This document shows positions 1 through 7,216 of a stretch of DNA of 22,433 bases, piece after piece. The stretch is taken from contig JAUNHO010000003.1 of the NCBI GenBank assembly GCA_030523905.1, positions 1 to 22,433 on the forward strand, read 5' to 3'. Made by a program: the position numbers and the translations under genes. The notes under the pieces are model-generated. The model saw only the letters and a program-made list of their open reading frames with translations. It was not told the DNA's origin and did not search any database. This stretch comes from Bergeyella zoohelcum (GTDB lineage: Bacteria > Bacteroidota > Bacteroidia > Flavobacteriales > Weeksellaceae). The stretch's first letter is position 1. The number at the start of each line of letters is the position of its first letter.

Positions 1-1142
1 TCATTTACATTTTCAAAAATTTTATAGTTAATCCCTGCATTTTTTAGCAAATCTTCATATTCTTTCGGGGAACGACCTCGTGGAATATCAGGTTTTACGA
101 AATAATAAGTAGCATTTTTAGGCAAAATTTTCAGAACTTCATCTATTTTTTTCTCCTTTACGAAACCTAAAACCATTCGTTTGTGCTGTAGATATTCATT
201 AAGCTGAGAAAATACTTCTTCTAACCCTGCCTGATTGTGTCCTGTATCACAAATCGTAAGAGGCTCTTGGGAAAACTCAAACCAGCGACCTATGAAATTG
301 GTATTTTGCTGTACATTGAGCAGTCCGTTTTTAAGATTTTCATCTGTGATGATGGTATTTTTCTTTCGTAATTCTTCCACCAAAGCCAAAACGACACGAA
401 TGTTTTTCTGCTGATAATTTCCTTTCAAATCGGTTTTTAGGTCGGTAACCATCTCCGTTGCATCAATGAAAAACGCTTCATTTTCCTTGGCTTTATGCTC
501 AATAATTCGTTTTACCGAAAGATTTTCATCGCCAGAGATTATAGGGACATTAGGTTTTATAATTCCTGCTTTTTCGGTGGCTATTTCCTCCAATGTATCG
601 CCCAAAAGGTCTTGGTGATCAAGCTGAACATTCGTGATAGCAGTAACCAAAGGCTGAATGATATTGGTGGAATCTAATCGCCCTCCTAGACCGACCTCTA
701 TAATGGCAAAATCTACCTTTTGCTGACGAAAATATTCAAACGCCATAATGGTGGTGTATTCAAAAAAGGAAGGAAGAATATCTGCTGGAAGCTGCTTTAA
801 TTTTTGTATAAAACTAAACACGAAAGATTTTTCCACATTCTTTCCATTGATTTTAATGCGTTCGGTAAAATCTACCAAATGTGGCGAGTTGTAAAGCCCT
901 ACTTTGTAGCCCTGCTCCTGCAAAACGGAAGCAAGCATATTACTAGTAGAACCCTTGCCATTCGTACCGCCGATGTGTATAGTACGGATTTCTCTCTGCG
1001 GATTTCCGAAAAAATCACAAAGTTTGGTAATATTCCCCAGCCCAGGTTTGTAGGCACCTTTACCTTGTTTTTGGTAGTTTGGGGCTTGTACGAATAACCA
1101 TTCTACGGCTTTTTTATAGTTTTCTTGTGTAAAATCTTCCAT
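1..1142 (-). CDS. folC: Bifunctional folylpolyglutamate synthase / dihydrofolate synthase, 3' end cut by window edge
   Basis: Mur-ligase-type enzyme that adds glutamate to dihydropteroate or tetrahydrofolate using ATP, acting in the cytoplasm. I translated the minus strand from the ATG at 1142; the frame stays open for 380 codons to the left edge, so the last few dozen C-terminal residues are missing. Visible motifs: the P-loop GGTNGKGS at residues 58-65, YNSPHL at 84-89, FEYTT at 127-131, EVGLGGRLDSTN at 149-160 and the DHQDLLG segment from 175, followed by the start of the C-terminal Mur-ligase domain (CDTGHNQAG). The combination is diagnostic of FolC rather than of a peptidoglycan Mur ligase. 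It is divergent from mnmA, with 156 bp between the two starts. A TACTTTTG element lies only 4 nt before the ATG, so the mRNA may be nearly leaderless. Confidence 0.93.
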   Translation of the reverse strand, partial: MEDFTQENYKKAVEWLFVQAPNYQKQGKGAYKPGLGNITKLCDFFGNPQREIRTIHIGGTNGKGSTSNMLASVLQEQGYKVGLYNSPHLVDFTERIKINGKNVEKSFVFSFIQKLKQLPADILPSFFEYTTIMAFEYFRQQKVDFAIIEVGLGGRLDSTNIIQPLVTAITNVQLDHQDLLGDTLEEIATEKAGIIKPNVPIISGDENLSVKRIIEHKAKENEAFFIDATEMVTDLKTDLKGNYQQKNIRVVLALVEELRKKNTIITDENLKNGLLNVQQNTNFIGRWFEFSQEPLTICDTGHNQAGLEEVFSQLNEYLQHKRMVLGFVKEKKIDEVLKILPKNATYYFVKPDIPRGRSPKEYEDLLKNAGINYKIFENVN

Positions 1143-1146
1143 AGGA

Positions 1147-1154
1147 CAAAAGTA
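1147..1154 (-). promoter_or_regulatory. Putative -7 element of folC (TACTTTTG)
   Basis: Exact match to the Bacteroidota -7 consensus TAnnTTTG on the minus strand. It ends 4 nt before the folC ATG, which would place transcription initiation at or next to the start codon. No TTG lies at the usual 17-23 nt distance, so the call is tentative. Confidence 0.35.
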
Positions 1155-1273
1155 GTGTTTTTATTACAAAATTTATATTTCTTATTAAAACTCATTTCAA
1201 TATCTATTTAGCATCATTACCACAAATTGAAAATCGGATTAAAATCTAAAATTCATACAATAAAAATTAATTG

Positions 1274-1281
1274 TAAATTTG
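1274..1281 (+). promoter_or_regulatory. Putative -7 element of mnmA (TAAATTTG)
   Basis: Exact TAnnTTTG match that ends 17 nt before the mnmA ATG. No clear TTG -33 element is visible at 17-23 nt upstream. Confidence 0.5.
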
Positions 1282-1298
1282 CATAAAATTTTAGGTGT

Positions 1299-2486
1299 AT
1301 GAAAATAGTGGTAGGACTTTCTGGCGGTGTAGATTCTTCGGTAGCAGCCTATTTGTTGCAACAACAAGGACACGAAGTCGTAGGGCTTTTTATGCGAAAC
1401 TGGAACGATGCCTCTGTAACTTTGGAGGACGAATGCCCTTGGATAGAGGACAGCAATGACGCTCTTATGGTAGCCCAAAAACTAGGAATCCCTTTCCAGG
1501 TGATTGATATGAGCGATTTGTATAAAAAACGCATCGTGGATTATATGTTTGCCGAATACGAAAAAGGCAGAACGCCCAACCCTGATGTACTCTGCAATCG
1601 TGAGGTAAAGTTTGATGTCTTCCTAGAAACCGCACTTTCACTCGGGGCAGATAAGGTAGCCACGGGGCATTACGCTCGTCTAGATTCTTTCACCAATGAA
1701 AATGGAGAAGAAACCTACCAACTTTTAGCAGGTAAAGACAATAATAAAGACCAAAGCTATTTCCTTTGTCAGCTTAGCCAAGAGCAACTTTCAAAAGCTC
1801 TTTTTCCCATCGGAGAACTCACAAAACCAGAGGTAAGGGAAATCGCCAAGCAGCTAGGACTCGTTACAGCAGACAAGAAAGATTCCCAAGGGCTTTGCTT
1901 CATCGGTAAGGTCAGTTTACCCGAGTTTTTGAAACAACAATTAAAACCAAAAGAAGGGGAAATAGTAGAAATTTTTAGTGATTTTAATGAATTTCATAAA
2001 GAAAAACCTGTTTTTTCATCAAAAATAGAAGAACTAAAATACCTTTCACGAAAAATAAAATACGAAAAAACGGACGGAAAAATCATCGGAAAGCACCAAG
2101 GAGCCCAGTACTATACCATTGGGCAGAGCAAAGGGCTTGGCATCGGTGGGCATAAGGAAAGTTGCTTCATTATCAGCCGAGATATGGAGCATAATATTCT
2201 CTTTGTGGGCGAGGGTAAAAACTTCCCTGGTCTCTATCGTAAAGCGTTGAAAATAGAGCCTTCAGACATACACTGGGTAAGAGAAGACCTTGCCCTAAAC
2301 AATGGTGAAACAATGGAGGTAATGGCAAGAATACGCTACCGACAAACCTTGGAAAAAGCCACGCTACACCAGTACGAAGATGGGCTTTATATAGAGTTTG
2401 AAACGCCACAATCTGCCATCGCGGAAGGACAATTTGCGGCGTGGTATCAAGGGGAAGAATTGCTAGGAAGTGGCGTGATTTCTTAA
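1299..2486 (+). CDS. mnmA: tRNA-specific 2-thiouridylase MnmA
   Basis: Transfers sulfur to C2 of the wobble uridine U34 of tRNA-Lys, -Glu and -Gln, after adenylating the base. The protein has 395 residues. The PP-loop SGGVDSSV is at residues 8-15. The two conserved cysteines are Cys99 (in LCNREVKF) and Cys200 (in DSQGLCFIGK). A central domain and a C-terminal beta-barrel (YTIGQSKGLGIGGH onward) follow. It is about 30 residues longer than the E. coli enzyme because of a lysine/glutamate-rich segment at about residues 225-262, which is coded by AT-rich DNA; I believe this insertion is normal for flavobacterial MnmA. The ATG at 1299 fits a -7 element just upstream. The stop overlaps that of the convergent pyrD gene. 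Confidence 0.95.
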   Translation: MKIVVGLSGGVDSSVAAYLLQQQGHEVVGLFMRNWNDASVTLEDECPWIEDSNDALMVAQKLGIPFQVIDMSDLYKKRIVDYMFAEYEKGRTPNPDVLCNREVKFDVFLETALSLGADKVATGHYARLDSFTNENGEETYQLLAGKDNNKDQSYFLCQLSQEQLSKALFPIGELTKPEVREIAKQLGLVTADKKDSQGLCFIGKVSLPEFLKQQLKPKEGEIVEIFSDFNEFHKEKPVFSSKIEELKYLSRKIKYEKTDGKIIGKHQGAQYYTIGQSKGLGIGGHKESCFIISRDMEHNILFVGEGKNFPGLYRKALKIEPSDIHWVREDLALNNGETMEVMARIRYRQTLEKATLHQYEDGLYIEFETPQSAIAEGQFAAWYQGEELLGSGVIS

Positions 2487-3508
2487 TGCGATTTCCCTAA
2501 TATCGCTTTATTGATTTCCCTTATCAGTTCTGGACCTTCGTAGATGAAACCCGTATAGATTTGCACCAAAGTAGCCCCTGCGTTTAGTTTTTCCAAAGCA
2601 TCTTCTGCGGAATGAATCCCTCCGACACCAATAATAGGGAACGCTCCGCTACTTTTCTCGTGCAGATATCGGATAACCTCCGTGCTTTTATCCTTTATTG
2701 GCTGTCCGCTCAGTCCGCCATTTCCTATTTTGTCAATTTGCTCCTTACTGGTTTTCAGTCCGTTACGAGACACGGAAGTATTCGTTGCGATGATGCCATC
2801 TATTTTTGTTTCTTGTACTAAATTGATGATTTCATCTAGCTGATTTTGATTCAAATCAGGGGCGATTTTTAGTAAAATAGGTCTTTGCTGGGCTTTCTGA
2901 TTGTTGATTTTTTGCACCTCCGTGATGAGCTCTTTCAGGTAATCCGCATCTTCCAATTTAGCGTGGCTGCTTACATTAGGGCAACTCACATTCAGCACAA
3001 AATAATCCACAAAAGGATGAAGGGCCTCAAAACACTCCAAATAATCTTGGGTATAATTCTCGGGAGCGGTTTGCGTATTTTTACCGATATTCCCTCCGAT
3101 GATGACCTTCTTTTTATTCCGTTTTAGTTGCTCTATCGCTGCTTTTACACCATTATTATTAAAGCCCATTCGGTTGATAATCCCCCTATCTTCTACCAGA
3201 CGAAATAGCCTTTTTTTAGGGTTTCCAGCCTGTGCTTTGGGCGTTACCGTACCGATTTCTATAAATCCAAAACCAAGGTCTGCCAGCTCGTTATAATGCG
3301 TAGCATTTTTATCTAGCCCAGCCGCCAATCCCACAGGATTTTTGAATTTCAGCCCAAAAACTTCGCGTTCCAATCGTGCGTCTTCAATAGGTTTTGGGAA
3401 AAATAACCGAGTAAAAAATCCAAGTTTTTTAAGTCCAAAAAAAATAAGATGATGAGCCTTTTCAGGGTCAAGTTGAAATAAAAATGGACGAATAAAGCGT
3501 TTGTACAT
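2483..3508 (-). CDS. pyrD: Dihydroorotate dehydrogenase (class 2-like, quinone-dependent type)
   Basis: Flavin enzyme that oxidises dihydroorotate to orotate in pyrimidine synthesis. The 341-residue length and the helical N-terminal extension before the barrel (MYKRFIRPFLFQLDPEKAHHL) match the membrane-associated class 2 enzymes. Further motifs are NPVGLAAGLDKNA, IEIGTVTPKAQAGNP, INRMGFNNNG and a C-terminal GVGGI flavin-phosphate motif. Unusually, the active-site loop reads NVSCPN, with cysteine where class 2 enzymes such as E. coli PyrD carry the serine base; cysteine there is typical of class 1. I start at the ATG at 3508; the codon before it is GTG and would add one residue. A TAAATTTG element ends 16 nt upstream. 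The gene is convergent with mnmA and overlaps its stop codon. Confidence 0.94.
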   Translation of the reverse strand: MYKRFIRPFLFQLDPEKAHHLIFFGLKKLGFFTRLFFPKPIEDARLEREVFGLKFKNPVGLAAGLDKNATHYNELADLGFGFIEIGTVTPKAQAGNPKKRLFRLVEDRGIINRMGFNNNGVKAAIEQLKRNKKKVIIGGNIGKNTQTAPENYTQDYLECFEALHPFVDYFVLNVSCPNVSSHAKLEDADYLKELITEVQKINNQKAQQRPILLKIAPDLNQNQLDEIINLVQETKIDGIIATNTSVSRNGLKTSKEQIDKIGNGGLSGQPIKDKSTEVIRYLHEKSSGAFPIIGVGGIHSAEDALEKLNAGATLVQIYTGFIYEGPELIREINKAILGKSH

Positions 3509-3524
3509 CACGAAAAAAGTTTTA

Positions 3525-3532
3525 CAAATTTA
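3525..3532 (-). promoter_or_regulatory. Putative -7 element of pyrD (TAAATTTG)
   Basis: Exact TAnnTTTG match on the minus strand, 16 nt before the ATG at 3508. The nearest TTG lies 25 nt further upstream, slightly longer than the usual 17-23 nt spacer. Confidence 0.5.
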
Positions 3533-3574
3533 AGAAAAAATAACAATTCATACCCACCAAAATGGATTTTTTTA

Positions 3575-3582
3575 TATCTTTG
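3575..3582 (+). promoter_or_regulatory. Putative -7 element of the small secreted-protein gene (TATCTTTG)
   Basis: Exact TAnnTTTG match on the plus strand, ending 33 nt before the ATG at 3616. It is back to back with the pyrD promoter in the 107-bp divergent region. Confidence 0.5.
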
Positions 3583-3615
3583 AGGCAATTATAAACTATT
3601 AAAACTAAATTGAAA

Positions 3616-4044
3616 ATGAAAAAATTAATCATTACAGCAGCGGTGATTTTAGTATCACAAATGGGATTTTCACAAGTTTCTTTTGACGGAAACAAACTCC
3701 AAAAAGACGGACAAACCTTCAAGCCAAGAGAATACGAGCAAGTATTCAGCAATGCAGAGGCAAAAGCCTATTTCAAAAAAGCAAGAACCAATAAAACCAT
3801 AGGTGAAATTATCGCATTCACTGGTGGGTTTGGTATAGGCTTGGGCTTAGGTTATGTTATATTTATACCTAAAAGTGATACATATAGAGGAGCATTCGGT
3901 GAAACTATAACAACAAAAAATAATAAAGGATATTATTGGACAATAGTAGGAATAGGCGCTGGTATTACGCTCGTTAGTATTCCGTTTTATATAGGATTTG
4001 TGAAAAACTCTTCAAAAGCGATTGCAATAGAAAACTCAACATAG
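3616..4044 (+). CDS. Small secreted/membrane protein of unknown function, shortened by an in-frame TAG
   Basis: I do not recognise a characterised family. The 142-residue product has a Sec signal peptide (MKKLIITAAVILVSQMGFSQ), a charged middle part (KPREYEQVFSNAEAKAYFKKAR) and two glycine-rich hydrophobic segments, at about residues 65-85 and 108-130, that look like paired membrane helices. The ATG at 3616 is chosen; a TTG two codons earlier is less likely. The reading frame stops at TAG 4042-4044, but the same frame continues for 23 sense codons to a second stop at 4114-4116. The continuation reads like a real C-terminus (AFKPYFKLESNGANIALSYNF). I infer that the intact gene was 3616-4116 and that a single base change created the early stop. 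The shortened protein keeps both hydrophobic segments and may still work. Confidence 0.75.
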   Translation: MKKLIITAAVILVSQMGFSQVSFDGNKLQKDGQTFKPREYEQVFSNAEAKAYFKKARTNKTIGEIIAFTGGFGIGLGLGYVIFIPKSDTYRGAFGETITTKNNKGYYWTIVGIGAGITLVSIPFYIGFVKNSSKAIAIENST

Positions 4045-4116
4045 CCTGTGGCTTTCAAGCCATATTTCAAACTAGAAAGCAATGGCGCAAATATCGCATT
4101 GAGTTATAATTTTTAG
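4045..4116 (+). other. In-frame 3' remnant of the 3616 gene behind the nonsense codon
   Basis: Twenty-three sense codons and a TAG stop in the same frame as the upstream gene, with no start codon of its own. The encoded peptide ends in an aromatic, beta-strand-like SYNF, and its composition matches coding rather than intergenic DNA. The glyS -7 element begins 22 nt after its stop, which is where a normal gene end would be expected. Confidence 0.7.
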
Positions 4117-4137
4117 GTTTCTTTCTAACTTTATCCT

Positions 4138-4145
4138 TACTTTTG
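4138..4145 (+). promoter_or_regulatory. Putative -7 element of glyS (TACTTTTG)
   Basis: Exact TAnnTTTG match, 22 nt before the glyS ATG. No clear TTG element is seen upstream. Confidence 0.5.
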
Positions 4146-4167
4146 CAGTCTAAATCAAAAGAAGTTT

Positions 4168-5709
4168 ATGGCAAAACAAGACGATATTTTCAAGAAAGTG
4201 GTTTCCCACGCAAAAGAATATGGCTTTATCTTCCCAAGTTCCGAGATATACGATGGGCTTTCTGCCGTGTATGACTACGGACAAAACGGAGCCGAACTGA
4301 AAAACAACATCAAACAATACTGGTGGAAGGCTATGGTACAACTCAATGAGAATATCGTGGGGATAGACTCCGCAATTCTGATGCACCCTACCACTTGGAA
4401 GGCTTCTGGACATATAGATGCTTTCAATGACCCACTCATCGATAATAAAGACAGCAAAAAGCGTTTCCGTGCCGATGTTTTGATAGAAGATTATTGTGCA
4501 AAACTAGAAGAAAAAGCACAGAAAGAAATAGAAAAAGCAGCGAAGAGATTCGGAGAGGCGTTTGATAAAGAGCAGTTTGAAACCACCAATCCAAAGGTAT
4601 TGGGCTACCGCGAAAAGCAAAAAAACATCTTGGAAAGAATGGCAAAATCGCTGGAAAATGAAGATTTAGCCGATGTAAAAACCTTGATAGAAGAACTAGA
4701 AATAGCCGACCCAGATACAGGGTCTAAAAACTGGACAGATGTTCGCCAGTTCAACCTGATGTTTGGCACAAAACTCGGGGCATCGGCAGATTCTGCAATG
4801 GATTTGTACCTTCGCCCAGAGACGGCACAAGGGATTTTTGTGAATTACCTCAATGTACAGAAAACCTCTCGCCACAAACTTCCGTTTGGAATTGCACAAA
4901 TCGGGAAGGCATTTAGAAACGAAATCGTTGCCAGACAATTCATCTTCCGTATGAGGGAGTTTGAGCAGATGGAAATGCAGTTCTTCGTTGCCCCAGGAAC
5001 GGAACTAAAATTCTACGAAGAATGGAAACAAAAACGCCTCAACTGGCATTTGGCATTAGGTTTAGGGGCAGAAAATTATAAATTCCACGACCACGAAAAA
5101 CTCGCTCACTACGCCAATGCAGCGGCAGATATTGAGTTCAAATTCCCATTTGGTTTCAAGGAATTGGAGGGTATCCACTCACGCACGGATTTTGACCTAT
5201 CGGCTCACGAGCAACATTCAGGTAGAAAATTACAATATTTTGACCCAGAAAAAGGCGAAAACTATGTGCCGTATGTGGTGGAAACTTCCATCGGACTAGA
5301 CAGAATGTTCCTTGCCTTGTTCTCTCATTGCCTTAAAGATGAGGTGCTGGAAGATGGTTCAGAGAGAGTTGTCCTAGCATTGCCTCCTGCCCTTGCCCCT
5401 GTAAAAGCAGCCATTTTACCTTTGGTGAAAAAAGACGGATTGCCAGAGTTTGCAGAAAAAATCTTCAATGATTTGAAATACGATTTCAATGTAATTTTTG
5501 AGGAAAAGGACAGCATTGGCAAGAGATACCGCCGACAAGACGCAATAGGAACGCCGTTCTGCATTACCATAGACCACGATTCTCTCACGGACAACACCGT
5601 AACCCTCCGCGAAAGGGATACAATGACACAAGAACGCGTACCAGTAGCGGATTTGAGAAGGATAATTGATGAAAAAGTGAACTTCCGAACGCTTTTATCT
5701 CAGATATAA
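4168..5709 (+). CDS. glyS: Glycine--tRNA ligase (single-chain alpha2 type)
   Basis: Charges tRNA-Gly with glycine. This is the class II homodimeric form, not the bacterial alpha2beta2 GlyQ/GlyS form. The 513-residue protein shows class II motifs: RPETAQGIF at residues 216-224, motif 2 FRNEI at 249-253 with REFEQMEMQFF at 263-273, and motif 3 GLDR at 376-379 followed by an aliphatic/aromatic helix. A lysine/glutamate-rich insertion lies at about residues 85-180. The C-terminal anticodon-binding domain runs from about residue 400 to the end. It is a single-gene unit with its own promoter element and a strong hairpin terminator directly after the stop. Confidence 0.95.
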   Translation: MAKQDDIFKKVVSHAKEYGFIFPSSEIYDGLSAVYDYGQNGAELKNNIKQYWWKAMVQLNENIVGIDSAILMHPTTWKASGHIDAFNDPLIDNKDSKKRFRADVLIEDYCAKLEEKAQKEIEKAAKRFGEAFDKEQFETTNPKVLGYREKQKNILERMAKSLENEDLADVKTLIEELEIADPDTGSKNWTDVRQFNLMFGTKLGASADSAMDLYLRPETAQGIFVNYLNVQKTSRHKLPFGIAQIGKAFRNEIVARQFIFRMREFEQMEMQFFVAPGTELKFYEEWKQKRLNWHLALGLGAENYKFHDHEKLAHYANAAADIEFKFPFGFKELEGIHSRTDFDLSAHEQHSGRKLQYFDPEKGENYVPYVVETSIGLDRMFLALFSHCLKDEVLEDGSERVVLALPPALAPVKAAILPLVKKDGLPEFAEKIFNDLKYDFNVIFEEKDSIGKRYRRQDAIGTPFCITIDHDSLTDNTVTLRERDTMTQERVPVADLRRIIDEKVNFRTLLSQI

Positions 5710-5715
5710 ATAACG

Positions 5716-5746
5716 AAAAATGGAGGAGCAATCTTCCATTTTTTTT
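5716..5746 (+). terminator. Rho-independent terminator of glyS
   Basis: Twelve-pair stem with one G-T pair, closed by a GCAA tetraloop (5728-5731). The left arm is 5716-5727 and the right arm 5732-5743, running into an eight-T stretch. It begins 7 nt after the glyS stop. Confidence 0.85.
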
Positions 5747-5802
5747 GTGCATAAAAGTGCTTTTTACAACCTACTGATTTTCAACACTAAGCACTGCCCC
5801 CA

Positions 5803-5886
5803 AAACCGATGCCCACCGCTTCCAAAACGAGTGCTTACTCGTTTCAAACGAGACGGCACAAAAAAAAATCGAGACGGCACTCGTTT
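5803..5886. repeat. Degenerate tandem array, four 21-nt units (array A)
   Basis: Four consecutive units start at 5803, 5824, 5845 and 5866. Each begins with an A-rich tetramer followed by CGA (CGAT, CGAG, CGAG, CGAG). Units 3 and 4 share CGAGACGGCAC exactly; units 2 and 4 both end in ACTCGTTT or CACTCGTTT. Unit 2 folds on itself as an 8-bp stem, AAACGAGT with ACTCGTTT around a GCTT loop. The period is exactly 21 nt between the CG positions 5807, 5828, 5849 and 5870. The same period and edge pattern recur at 14244-14348. Confidence 0.7.
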
Positions 5887-6029
5887 GCAAACTTCTAGGC
5901 AGGGGATTTATTTTAATCCTTTTTGCAATAAAAAATTCTCTACAATAGAAAGCATTGTGTTACTTTACCAAACATTTATGTCTTGTTTACCTTCAAAACG
6001 AAATACCTTAATAAAAAAATCTTTGGGGG

Positions 6030-6054
6030 CTTTGCGATGAAATTTCTCGCAAAG
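6030..6054. repeat. Short perfect inverted repeat (CTTTGCGA/TCGCAAAG)
   Basis: Eight-bp perfect stem with a 9-nt loop, arms 6030-6037 and 6047-6054, in gene-free DNA. There is no T-run behind it, so it does not look like a terminator. CTTTGCG-containing repeats are, from memory, common between genes in flavobacteria, and this may be a worn copy. Confidence 0.45.
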
Positions 6055-6103
6055 GAAGATAAGGATTTCAATTACCAATTTGAGAAGTAATAAGTATAAA
6101 AAT

Positions 6104-6147
6104 AAATCCGATAACTATAAAATTCAAAACTTATAGCTATCGGATTT
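6104..6147 (-). terminator. Hairpin terminator downstream of the aldo/keto reductase gene
   Basis: Long stem with 17-nt arms at 6104-6120 and 6131-6147, one mismatch and a 10-nt loop. T-rich tracts on both sides mean it could stop transcripts from either direction. It lies about 70 nt beyond the reductase stop. Confidence 0.7.
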
Positions 6148-6215
6148 TTATAAGGTGGGTTTTCCTTAGAAATAAGGAGTATTTATACCACTCACTCGCA
6201 CTAAGAAACCGCATA

Positions 6216-7166
6216 TTACACATTAGATTCCCAGCCTCCTTTGGTATTCACATCGGCTTTTTGGGCAAGGGTTTCAAGGCGTAGAACCTCCTCCTCTGTT
6301 AGTGTAAGCTCTGTGGCTTTTTTAGCATCTTCAATGTGTGAAGGCTTGGTAGCCCCAATGATAGGCAAAGTATGTTTCGCAATCGCCCAAGCAATGGCAA
6401 CTTGTGCCTCGGAAGAGTTTTTCGCCTCGCCTATTTTTCTCATTTCGGAAGTGAGTTCCTCCAATTGAGGTAAAATCTTGTTGTAAGTCTGCCCTCTTCC
6501 GCTGTTCTCTGGCAACGGATTTTCTACGCTGTATCTGCCTGATAAAGCCCCTTGTTCCAAGACCATATAAGCATAGAAAGTAATATCATTCTCCTTACAA
6601 TAGTCCAAAATACCTGCCTCTTCGGACGCTCTATGTAATAGACTGAAATGGTTCTGCACGGCGGAAATGCGGTATCCTGCCTCGGAAAGAATTTCGTTAG
6701 CTCTTTTAATCTCGTCAAGTGTGTGATTGGACACCCCTACACTCTTTATCTTCCCTGATTTTAATAATGGAATCATCGTCGGAGTCCAGCGTTCAATATC
6801 ATTTCTATTATGAATCCAATACACATCTATATAATCCGTTCCCAGTCTTTCAAGGCTTCCGTTGAGCATTTCCTCTACTGGGTTTTCGCTCTCTGTGTGA
6901 AGTCCTGGACTAAATTTGGTGGATAAAAGAATATCCTCACGCTTGTAGTTCTTTGCCAATTGTCCTAAAATAGTCTCCGAACCGCCCAAAGCATAGGCAT
7001 ACGCCGTATCCCAAAGGTTAAGCCCTAGGTTCATTGCGGTATCAAATACCGATTTTAGTTGTTCTTCGTCCAGTTGGTTTCCAAAAACTTGGTCACCGCC
7101 GTACATTCCTGTTCCCCAAGACCAAGTCCCGAGTGCTATTTTTGGGAAGTTTTTCTGTTGTTGCAT
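6216..7166 (-). CDS. Aldo/keto reductase
   Basis: NAD(P)H-dependent oxidoreductase of the AKR TIM-barrel superfamily; the physiological substrate cannot be read from the sequence. The 316-residue protein contains the catalytic tetrad: Asp53 and Tyr58 in DTAYAYA, Lys84 in LSTKF and His119 in YWIHNRN. It also has a C-terminal cofactor-binding region (VAIAWAIAK, then IIGATKPSHIEDAKKA). There is no signal peptide, so it should be cytoplasmic. Its promoter (7187-7216) lies inside the 3' end of the upstream VanZ-like gene, with 28 bp between the two genes, so it can be transcribed both independently and with that gene. Confidence 0.9.
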   Translation of the reverse strand: MQQQKNFPKIALGTWSWGTGMYGGDQVFGNQLDEEQLKSVFDTAMNLGLNLWDTAYAYALGGSETILGQLAKNYKREDILLSTKFSPGLHTESENPVEEMLNGSLERLGTDYIDVYWIHNRNDIERWTPTMIPLLKSGKIKSVGVSNHTLDEIKRANEILSEAGYRISAVQNHFSLLHRASEEAGILDYCKENDITFYAYMVLEQGALSGRYSVENPLPENSGRGQTYNKILPQLEELTSEMRKIGEAKNSSEAQVAIAWAIAKHTLPIIGATKPSHIEDAKKATELTLTEEEVLRLETLAQKADVNTKGGWESNV

Positions 7167-7186
7167 TATTTATTGATTTGAGTGGG

Positions 7187-7216
7187 CAAAGGTATTATTT
7201 TTCTGATGAAAACAAA
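7187..7216 (-). promoter_or_regulatory. Promoter of the aldo/keto reductase gene (TTTG-N18-TACCTTTG)
   Basis: Minus-strand -7 element TACCTTTG at 7187-7194 with a TTTG at 7213-7216, an 18-nt spacing from its TTG. Both elements and the spacing fit the Bacteroidota sigma-ABfr consensus. It overlaps the last codons of the VanZ-like gene and lies 20 nt before the start codon. Confidence 0.65.

Larger units (their letters stand above)
5747..6103. other. Gene-free spacer between glyS and the aldo/keto reductase gene
   Basis: No credible gene is seen on either strand. An open frame at 5720-6040 overlaps the terminator and the tandem array and has no family-like features. The spacer holds a 21-nt degenerate tandem array (5803-5886) and a short perfect hairpin (6030-6054); the rest is AT-rich with nothing I can identify. 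Confidence 0.6.

Noticed and set aside
5803..5886. CRISPR-like array
   Set aside because: Units are 21 nt with no constant full-length repeat separated by spacers, and no cas genes are present. The same holds for 14244-14348.
5720..6040. Open frame of 106 codons after glyS
   Set aside because: It overlaps the glyS terminator and the 21-nt array, has an implausible composition and no promoter or family-like motif.
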